Of a stretch of 64,000 nt of DNA, positions 55,452 to 64,000 are shown in pieces (the stretch's first letter is position 1; every line of letters begins with the position of its first letter). Where the stretch lies: NCBI GenBank assembly GCA_036872755.1, contig JAVHNS010000008.1:1798001-1862000 (forward strand), read 5' to 3'. The notes below the pieces were generated by a model. That model searched no databases, was not told where the DNA came from, and worked only from the letters and a program-made list of their open reading frames with translations. This stretch comes from Orbilia blumenaviensis (Eukaryota; Ascomycota; Orbiliomycetes; Orbiliales; Orbiliaceae). The translations under genes and the position numbers were made by a program.

Positions 55452-58106
55452 ATGCCGTCCTCACATCATGCCCTGGGCCTGACGGTCATCATCCTCTGCG
55501 GTGAGGGTGGCGACCTGAAACCCATTTCGAGTTCCATAAAGCTCCCCAAGGCCCTATTACCGATCGCCAACAAGCCTATGATCCAATACCCTCTTGAATG
55601 GGCCCTCGATGCCGGATTAGATAGTAATACCCCCCATCATTTTCATATATACACTTTGATCCACCTATTCCACCACTAACACTTTCCCGTTCCAACAGCA
55701 ATCATCATCGTCTGCATGTCTGGTCAGGAAACTACCATCCAAAACGCTGCTAACGAAATCTACGCCAACCGAGAATCCCAGACACCTGCATCTAAGCATG
55801 CAAAACCCCTCCAGAAACCTCAGATCGTCGCTGCTTCCTCACCCGGCTCCAAGACAGGTACTGCTGATGTTCTACGCAACCCGCTGGTCTACAAACAAAT
55901 CAAGAAAGACTTCATGATCCTCTCTTGCGACTCCATATGCGAAATACCTGCGACAACCATCATCAAGGAGTGGCTTCTTCTCCCGGAGACACTTGGTGAT
56001 AAGAAAGGCGCTCTCGGGGTTTGGTATGAGATCAAGAAGGAAAAGGGAGTCGGTACGAATTCTCCCAGGAATATCCAGTTATACATAGGACTTGATACTT
56101 ATACATGGTTTTGTAGAACGAGATACAGTTGTAACCGGTCCGATCCCCCGTTTCGATCTTGAATCACACCTCAAGACTACCGAATCACGTACCGATCCGA
56201 CCACGGAACTCTCATATCTCCTCCAGAATTTTGGTGCTCGGAATGACGACGGTAAGGGCGACATCGAAGTCCGAAAGACATTATTCAAACACCACCCCAA
56301 GGTCACGTACCATAGCCTCTATAGGGACGCCCACATCTACATCTTCCCCCACTGGTCTCTCAAATTCATCCTCAACAACCCTCGCGGCAAGCTTAAGAGT
56401 ATAAAAGACGATGTTATCAGCTGGTGGGCCAAGGCTGGCTGGCAAGGCTCTGGAATGCTGGCCCAGAAACTAGGAATACTCCAGATTCTTCGAGGCGACG
56501 ATGACAGCGACGACAGAAAGTCAGACGACCTTAGTATGGCTAGTTATCAAGACGACGAAGTCACAGAAGCTGACGTTGAGAACTTCCTCGGATTGGGGTC
56601 TATGAGACAGTCTGGCCACTCCGCTACCGGGGCTATCGCCAAAGGAAGAAAGGAAATCAACACTCGAGGGTGGTTTCCAACCAAGAACAAGGCTCCTTCC
56701 CCAACCGATAGTCCGACAAGCACTTCAAGCGAGGAAAAAGAGTTCAAAAAGATCAAGACGCCGCCCTATAATGGACTATTTGTCCCTGGAATTGCAGTAT
56801 TCAAGCCAAAAATGACGATAACTCCTCTAGCTACTACGCCGCTTATTAGGCGGGTTGATACATTGCCTCTTTATCTGTCTACTTGCCTGGAGATCGCTAG
56901 GAACCCGATCCAAAATACGAAGCCTATCCATTCCAGCGCAGTTATCGACCCAAAGGCTAATGTTTCGAATATTGATAGCATGGTTGGAGCTGGTACCAAG
57001 ATTGGAGAGAAGGTACTCGTCAAGCGTAGTGTCATTGGGAAAGAAGTCAAGATAGGAGCCTCAGCGAAGATCCAGGGCTGCGTCATCCTCGATGGTGCCC
57101 AAATCGGAGCGGGGTGTAAGTTGGAGGGATGTATCATTGGAAGGCATGCTATTATCGGAGATAATAGCACTTTAACATCCTGCCAAGTAGTTGAAGACAT
57201 CTATCTTCGCAACGGAAGTAAGTTGTTGTTTTCCCCTCTCTTTGTTTCCCCGTCCGCCTTTCCCTATATTACTCATTGGTCGTTGCGTAAAGCTTTCACC
57301 ACTAAACAATATACTTTTTTATAGCCAATGAAAAGAACCAGTTGATTACTGAGAGTTTTCTCCCGGAGTCCGAAGAGGAAGAGGAGGACGTTTTCGATGG
57401 CGGCAAGGATGGTGCTGGAGCAGACGAGTCGTCGGAAGGAGATGACGACGAAGACGAAGAAGATGATGATGACGACGACGATGCTACAACGACACAATCA
57501 ATCCCCACAACGGCTAAATCAATCCCCATAACGACTAAGGAGCACGCTACTCCACTATCGGCCACGTTCGATGCGAACTACTCAGTCACGGAGAAAACAG
57601 AGACCAAGGGAGCTGTTGCTGATATCCCGGAGACGAAAAACCAGGGCACTGAACCGACAAAACCCAAAACAGTCGAAGAAGCAGTAGGGGGGAATGAAGA
57701 GGAGGATGTTGAAAGTGGCCCTGCTGTCCCTTTCTCTCAACTAGAGCTCCAGGGCGAGGAAGAGGAGGATGATGAAGATGACTTTGAGCCGGATAGTGAC
57801 GATAGCAGCTTCTGCGCGGAGGAGTACGACTCCAACTTTGAATCAGACGGCATGGTCTCTGGTGATGACACCGGCAATCTTAGCGGGCCCGAGGAAGATG
57901 GTGGGCCTTTGAAGAGCCCGAAGAGGATTTCTGGTAATTTTTCTCGGGATATGTCACAGAGTATGGCGCAGATGGCTTCGATGAACCTCGGCGCCATCAT
58001 GGATGGTACAGACAAAGCCGACGAAGTAAAGAAGGAGACCTTGCCAGGGGCGACAGAAATCGGCGATGTAAAGAAGGACGTCGAAATCCCCCCCTCTGGC
58101 AATTGA
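55452..58106 (+). CDS. gcd1: Translation initiation factor eIF2B gamma subunit, with an acidic C-terminal extension
   Basis: Part of the guanine-nucleotide exchange factor for eIF2 in the cytosol. Four exons: 55452-55623, 55699-56052, 56117-57217, 57325-58106, in phase, 802 residues. The N-terminal nucleotidyltransferase-like domain has TVIILCGEGGDLKP, LPKALLPIANKPMIQYP and DFMILSCDSICEIP. The middle has WFPTKNKAPSP and a Ser-rich insert. The C-terminal left-handed beta-helix hexapeptides are IHSSAVIDPKANVSN, VGAGTKIGEKVLVKRS, IGASAKIQGCVILDG and LEGCIIGRHAIIGDN. The last exon adds about 260 residues, very acidic (EEEEED, GDDDEDEEDDDDDDD), after the beta-helix. Yeast Gcd1 is about 580 residues, so the tail is long. 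Splicing into this exon joins RNG to TNEKNQLITESF, reading as a natural continuation. Confidence 0.9.
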
Positions 58107-59419
58107 ATAGTGTATTGTACATAACTTTACTCCCACTTTATTTCTAATTGACCATTTACTTGGTCCGTTTCTGCATAAGTCAAGTCAACGTGGGTCACGT
58201 ACGAAGCGCTGTGCAATGCTGCATACATGTATTTTTTTTGCATTTGGGTAAACGTTCCCCGCTAGAGTATTCCTTATACCCCATTTCCTTTTTTTTTGAA
58301 TCTCTTACAGTACATCGCATCGCATTGGACGTCCCTTTTGAGCTTTTACCACAATTCCAGAGAAGTACAAGGGCTGCCATGGATGCGAATGAGCAAACGA
58401 AATAAAAAAGCCTTTGGATTTAGACAAGAGGATAGATCGTGGAGTACGGATCAATGGAAAACTGAAGTGTATGTAATAATATATCTGTGACACGGCCCTA
58501 AACATGTACTTACACACCTCCTACCCAGTAGGGAGTTTGGTGCGTTCTCAAGGGCCTTTTTGTGCCTTGAAGACGCCTTAATCTAAGTTCCTTTAATATG
58601 TCTCTGTGGTATTGCTGCGAAGACTTGTTTAAGGCTGGCTTGCATTTTAGAGACGGCCCGGAAAATACACCATTCTCCCCTCTAGTATTTAGATACTTAC
58701 CACCCGAGTTATATATATATATACTCATATCGCCAAATAGTCTGGTGAACCCTGGCAGCGCGATTGTGTGCTGTAAACAATTCTGTATGCACCCATGTAT
58801 ATGTGTGTGTGGCTAGTGCCCGCCTGTCAGTTCTGTGTGTTGTGGCTGAGCCGGGAATCCTGATTCGGCTGTTGGTCTGTGGAGGCCCGTCAACCTCCTA
58901 TCAACAACCTCCTCAACACCCACGCCTACACCTCCACCAGACAGCCCACCGTCTTTGCTCCCGGGACTTCATCCGTATCGCCAGAAATCTATCTCTGACG
59001 TTGTCTCCGTCGGCTGGCTTGTCGCTATATCTCGTTTTCGCTGCCGCTACTGCCCCGGAATAGCGCCAATTTCCTGCGAAAAGGGAGTGCGCGTGTTTGC
59101 CATCAGACGCTGCCAGGACCGATATATCGCCGCTGGTCCATCGCGTTTGCACAGGCCAAAACTCCATCGCAACCTTCCCCCCCCTGCACCACCTCAACCG
59201 CATCGCACTCTTTCACCGTACTAGCTTACGCAGAGTAGCATAGCTTCGGAACCTGCTGCTACCGCTATTTTGCTACCACGTCCCGCAGTAGGAATATACA
59301 GGATACCCCCCCCAGTATAAAATACCGACTACCCGATATTACCAACCCGCGGAAACTCCAACAACGGATAGGCTTTCGGCAACTACAGGCGGTTCGTTCG
59401 CCTTCCTGACCGGTCGGCC
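58107..59419. other. Intergenic upstream of spt20
   Basis: About 1.3 kb between two same-strand genes. It contains short T-runs (about 58231-58238, 58290-58298) and a TATATATATA patch (about 58709-58720). Only overlapping chance frames occur. Confidence 0.5.
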
Positions 59420-62418
59420 ATGGCCACGGCCATATATCCCAAGATCAAGCTGAACACCCCGAAACCCCCACTGGGAGGTGTCGTGTCCACTGCGTCTGCC
59501 GCAAACCATGCGATCCCCCGCCCTTCGCCCACACCTTCCAAAACACTCCCTTCTCCGACCATGTCATCTACCGCTATAACTATTTCGTCGTCCATAAACG
59601 GGACCGGTTCGGCCTCTTCTAGTTCGAGTAATGTTCGGACCAGCGAAAGAAGGCGGAATGCTCCCAATAAGTTCGGCTCAGATTTAAGTGTACATGCCAG
59701 GATCAAGAAAGACCGAGGGGCAGATCATGATGAAGACGGTGACTCTCTGGCGCTAAGCCAGCCCCCCAGGAAGGTATGTGGGTGCTTTTGATACATATTT
59801 ATGCATGTGCGACTGCTAACTATAGGTCTTTTTGCCCGTTTTTTAGAAACTAAAAGCTATGCCTAGAGGTATCCCCACCGGTACACGTTGCAATCGCACC
59901 CAAATATACGTACGAAGTTGATGCTCATGCGCTTTTTGTTTCCTGCACTAGTGATCACGACGCAATATATACTCGACAAGTACAAAGACAAACCGCCGTC
60001 GTTAACGCTACATATGCACCCGACCCACTTCCGTTTCGACCAACAAGACGGGACTTTCAATTATAATAGTGCTATGAGGGTGCGCGAGCAACGTGAACGG
60101 ATATGCAGGTTGGGAGAAGCTTGCTGACTTGGAGACTAGAGCATATTGGAATACATTGCACAAGAGACCATACCGGCCGATGCTATCGAAGTGTTTAGAG
60201 ACGCTAGGATTCCTTTCTACGAAGGTATTATCCCAAAGATTTAGGGCTGGACCTAGGGTCTCTTTTTTCTGTTTTTATTTCTAACTTGATGGTTAAAGGT
60301 CGTCTCATCGTACACATCCATGACCACCGGACAACCGCCAAAGATGCAGACGGCGCACCGGCCAAACCGAAAAACGACATGCTATTCTCCTTAAACCGAT
60401 GGAATGAACACCTAACACCCTCGCCATTTGTGCCCTATCCTGCTCAAAAGCCGGGGGATGTTAAAGAAGAACCGATAGTAAATGGCGACACCAAACCGAT
60501 GGATATCGATTCTGGGTCAAAAATAGAAGAGAACAAGAAGGTCTTTAAAACTGTTTTACACCCAACGCCAGCGTCTTTACATGCCGAGATATGTTTGTTA
60601 TCAATAACGCCCGCCCTACCGCCTAATGCGCGGGGGCGCAATGCGTCTGTTGTACAAACTCCCGCCACTCCAGCCTCGGCACACCCCCTCACAGTTTCTA
60701 CAACCGCCAATACTAAGCTCCCGACGATACTGAACGATAAGACTGCATTAACGTTTGAAGCGGATTATTTATTGGCGACAGGACCATCACTGATACTGAC
60801 ACCTGCCGAATCGTGTGAACACGCAGCAGCGATAATAGAAGCACTAGCACACCCCTTGCACTCGAGACCCGTCCCACCAAAGAAGACAAGGAAGAGGACA
60901 GTTAAGGAGATGGCGGTCGATGAGGCAAAGGCTGCTGAAGAAGAGCGATTGATGTTGATTATGGATGAACGTCATCAACCCTCAGCAATTGGTGCAGCAG
61001 ATGATGGACCCGTCGGCACTGGTGGATTCGAGCCGTCATTTAAGAGATGGAAGGCTCTTGAGTCTATCAAGCAGAAACATGAGGAGGACAAGATTAAGAG
61101 GGAACAGGAAAAGAGACAGCAGGCCGAGGAAGACCGCCGGAAGGTTGTGAAAGACCAGAAGTCAGAGCCTCCCATTAGAACTCCAGTCTCTGCCACGCCG
61201 GTAGAGCAATCGCCGCTCGATAACAAGGGATCCTTGAGAGATACAATTGCAAGGAATGGTGCGATACAACAGGCACAACAGCTGCACCGGGAACAGCTTG
61301 CAGCCGCTGCTCAACAGGCACAGCAAGCTCAGGCTCAAGCTCAAGCTCAGGCACAGGCACAGGCAGCAGCTCAAGCGCAGGCTCAAGCGCAGGCTCAGGC
61401 ACAAGCTCAGGCTGCACAGGCACAGGCTGCGGCTCAACGACAACAACAAGAAGCTGCCGCTGCTACGGCCCAAGCAGCTCAAGCGCAACGAGAGGCGCAG
61501 GCGAGGGAACAACAGCATGCTGCACAGGTCGCAGCACAGGCACAGGCACAGGCACATGCTGCTGCAGCACAAACGCCCACAAGCGCCCCTCAACAGACTT
61601 CGGCCACACAGGGCAGCCCTATAGCGGCTGCATCATCCCCATTCGCTCACCAGGGCTCCCCCCCTATGCCAACTCGAACATCTACCCACTCTTCGCAGCC
61701 AGGATCTCGCCAACAATCGCCGCACATGTCTACAGTTCAGTCCATTCAACACCAGCATAATCAACCAATGCCGGGCTCCCCTGCGATGCACGCTTCGCCA
61801 ATGATGCGTGTGCCGACGTCACAGGCGATGCACGGGTCGCCAGCCATGGCACAGGGAAGCCCGCTCGCCCGAAACGTCGGTATGATGCCTGGCGGCCACG
61901 TTATGACCCAGGCTCAACTTATGGCCCATTCAATGATGATGGCCGGTGCAGGCCGAAACAATATGGCCATGAACAAAGCAGGATACCCTATGGGAATTGG
62001 TCAAAACCCCGAACAACAAAAGGCAATGATGCAACGCGCGTTTTTGATGAGACAACAACAGGCGCAGGCGCAGGCGGCGCAGCAGCACCAACTTCTCGCG
62101 GCCCAGCATGCTGCCCAGCAGCATCAGCAACCACAAATGATGGATGGAATGGGCGGTGTTGTGGGCATGCACCCTGGCATGGCAGGAAGAGGATTCATAC
62201 CTATGCCCGGTGGCGGTATGCATATGAATGGCATGATGGGCGGTGGGCAGATGGGCATGAATGGATACCCGCAGATGATGGTCCCAAACGGGATGACCGG
62301 CGGTGGGGGAATGCCTATGGGTATGATGGGTGGAGCCGCGTTGCAAGGGTATAGTCCCGCGCAGATTAATATGATTATGGCAGCAAGAGGCAGAGGTCAA
62401 CCACCCCAGGGTCAGTGA
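59420..62418 (+). CDS. spt20: Spt20, SAGA coactivator complex subunit
   Basis: Structural subunit of the SAGA histone acetyltransferase/coactivator complex in the nucleus. Five exons: 59420-59773, 59847-59868 (22 nt), 59952-60079, 60140-60224, 60299-62418, all GT-AG and in phase, 902 residues. The conserved Spt20 domain is split over exons 2-5: RVITTQYILDKYKDKPPSL, HMHPTHFRFDQQDGTFNY, SILEYIAQETIPADAIEVF and IPFYEGRLIVHIHDHR. A basic patch (PKKTRKRTVKEM) and a helical Lys/Glu region (KQKHEEDKIKREQEKRQQ) follow. A Gln/Ala low-complexity tract occupies about 61290-61620 and a Met/Gly/Gln-rich C-terminus ends PPQGQ, as in other fungal Spt20 proteins. The ATG at 59420 is the first in the long frame. 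Confidence 0.93.
61320..61620 (+). repeat. Coding Gln/Ala (CAGGCN) repeat in spt20
   Basis: Imperfect GCTCAG/GCACAG units encode a long Ala-Gln run. The same DNA gives Leu/Ser/Arg-rich open frames in other frames and strands. Such tracts are length-variable and typical of coactivator disordered regions. Confidence 0.9.
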
Positions 62419-64000
62419 AGCACCTGTTCCTAGCCTTGGGTACCACGGCGTCTGTGATCTTCTCTAGCTCAGGAGCTTCTACGGTTTATGATTTTACAGT
62501 TTTGTGTTTCAAATACTTTTTTTTCTCTTTTTTGTTTTTCCGCTCATTGTTATGAAGGGGTGCGGAATTCTGGGAGTTCAAAGTCTTTCTTTTCTTACTT
62601 GTTTTTTCCCTTGTTGTATCCCGCTGGTTCCAAGGTTTCGGTTTTTTGATTTTTAGGGGGACAAATGAAACTGGAAAATTGATATCCGCAATACCGCCTG
62701 TATTTTGCTTTACACCTTTGTCGTACGGGTCATCAAGACCACGGTCCGACCATGCTCACTTTAACATCCCTCTCTCTCCCATATTTCTATCACCCTTCCG
62801 TTTTCCATTTCTCGGGTTCGTCTATCCTGCCGCTCTGTGGGAGTCTTGTATATATTGCGGAGGGACTCACGATGTTGGTAGTGAACCGAGATCTGCTGAG
62901 TTTTTTTTTTTCCCTCTCTGTTCCTTTTGGTTGAGCCAGGATCCGATATCAATTGTATGCTTGTTTCTTACTAGCTTCCGCCTACCACTTTGCTTCTGAA
63001 TTTTTTTCTTTTTACTCTTTTTCCTCGCTCAAACCATTGTCGCGGCGTTGATTATTTATTACTAACTCCTTGACAGATCTGTGCTGATATTTTTCTTCTG
63101 GCACTGCAAATACCACCCCTCGTCTTTCTTTGTTTCTTTTTCGCTGGTCTAAGTTACCCCATCTTAGCTACTCAACTATTTCTTCCATTTTCTGTACCCA
63201 TTTCTGGTCTCTAGTCCTGCTTTCAATCCGCTTTCTGTTTCTTTTTGCACATACACTGCTTGCTTTTACTGAATAAGTACCTCTCTGATCGTTCGAGGAT
63301 TCGATGCAATGGATAACGGGTTTCTTTTGACTTATAAGTTTTCAAGTTCTTCTTCTAAGTTTTTCTCCTTTTTATAAATTCTTTATATCCCTCCCATCCT
63401 ATTATTCCTATACCGCCCGCTCTATCCCTTTTGAACGGTTATTGCTTCCTTTCTTTCATTATTTCTTCCTCACCTTTTTCCGTACGAGTTTCCTTTCTCT
63501 TAACTTATTTCTTTGACTTTTAGTAGGTTGTTTTCCGTATTTACCCCCCATATCCCTTTCCCTTCTGCCTCGCCCAAGTACCCACGCACACCCCCCTTTT
63601 ATTGTCGCCCTACCGTTCATGTGGCCTTAGTGGACTCCAGGATTATATGGCGGTGATCCTTTAAGTTATCAGCGATCTTCTTGTTCTTCTTCTTCTTCCT
63701 TCTCTATCTTGATGCTGATGGTAGTGTAAAGAGCGGCAAGAAAGGGGGGGGGGGTGGAATAAAATATTATCATATTATTATTATTATCAAATATTGCATT
63801 ATCATTTTTGATAGAGGAAGTCGAGAGAAATATCGTAGAATCTGTAGAATTTGGGGGAGGATCTCCTCACAATAATAAGATTTTACAAGTTAAAGGCATG
63901 GGTATGTCTGCGTCCACGAAGTGGACCGGGTGTGTGTGTAAGTATTGTCTTAGGCGATATAATAGTTTTGACAGTCCGTGCCAGAGCTAGAGTCAACTAT
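62419..64000. other. Downstream of spt20: pyrimidine-rich sequence to the window end
   Basis: About 1.6 kb with long T/C-rich stretches (62500-62600, 63000-63700), a TTCTTCTTC patch near 63680 and a G11 run at 63744-63754. The strongly pyrimidine-rich character on the plus strand resembles a long leader of a plus-strand gene beyond the right edge, but no start codon with a supported frame is visible. Confidence 0.5.

Noticed and set aside
61162..61624. Open frames overlapping the spt20 Gln/Ala repeat in other frames
   Set aside because: Shadows of a low-complexity coding tract; the Spt20 frame is continuous with its conserved domain.

Overview
The window is nuclear DNA of a filamentous ascomycete (Pezizomycotina). 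The support is short GT-AG introns of about 45-90 nt inside nearly every gene, a large Zn2Cys6 regulator with a fungal transcription-factor domain, an alpha-ketoglutarate xanthine dioxygenase of the fungal XanA type, and fungal-style Spt20 and Ysh1. The class cannot be fixed from this sequence alone. Most genes are split, so I rebuilt exon structures by eye from splice sites, reading frame and conserved motifs; exon coordinates are in each entry.

Layout. 1-9.7 kb is compact and mostly minus strand: a GH15 glycoside hydrolase running off the left edge, a possible flavoprotein fragment, xanthine dioxygenase, a doubtful small ORF, a sideroflexin and a PP2C phosphatase. 9.7-13.8 kb holds a 1327-residue Zn2Cys6 transcription factor. 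13.8-32.5 kb is very gene-poor: the only convincing gene in 18.7 kb is a two-finger C2H2 regulator at 24.2-25.2 kb, surrounded by microsatellites and homopolymer runs. 32.5-41.6 kb holds three minus-strand genes: the mRNA 3'-end endonuclease Ysh1, a long-chain fatty alcohol oxidase ending in the peroxisomal signal SKL, and a Pro/Lys-rich protein with a C-terminal membrane segment.

44.0-48.5 kb is the most unusual part. Two adjacent plus-strand genes each encode a SWIM zinc finger (CxC...CxH) with highly charged low-complexity sequence. The second carries a complete small ATP-dependent DNA ligase of bacterial/LigE-like architecture fused behind the SWIM finger. The 1.3 kb between them has CGCG-rich palindromes resembling E2F/MBF sites, which would fit cell-cycle control of a DNA repair or replication gene.

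49.2-64 kb is housekeeping: a Ser-rich coiled-coil protein, phosphatidylinositol synthase, eIF2B gamma with a long acidic C-terminal tail, and the SAGA subunit Spt20. Leaders in this part carry striking simple repeats (G25, T24, CT27, TAGG tetramers). Apart from the SWIM pair, neighbouring genes have no obvious shared pathway. I saw no rRNA, convincing tRNA, CRISPR array or intact transposon.
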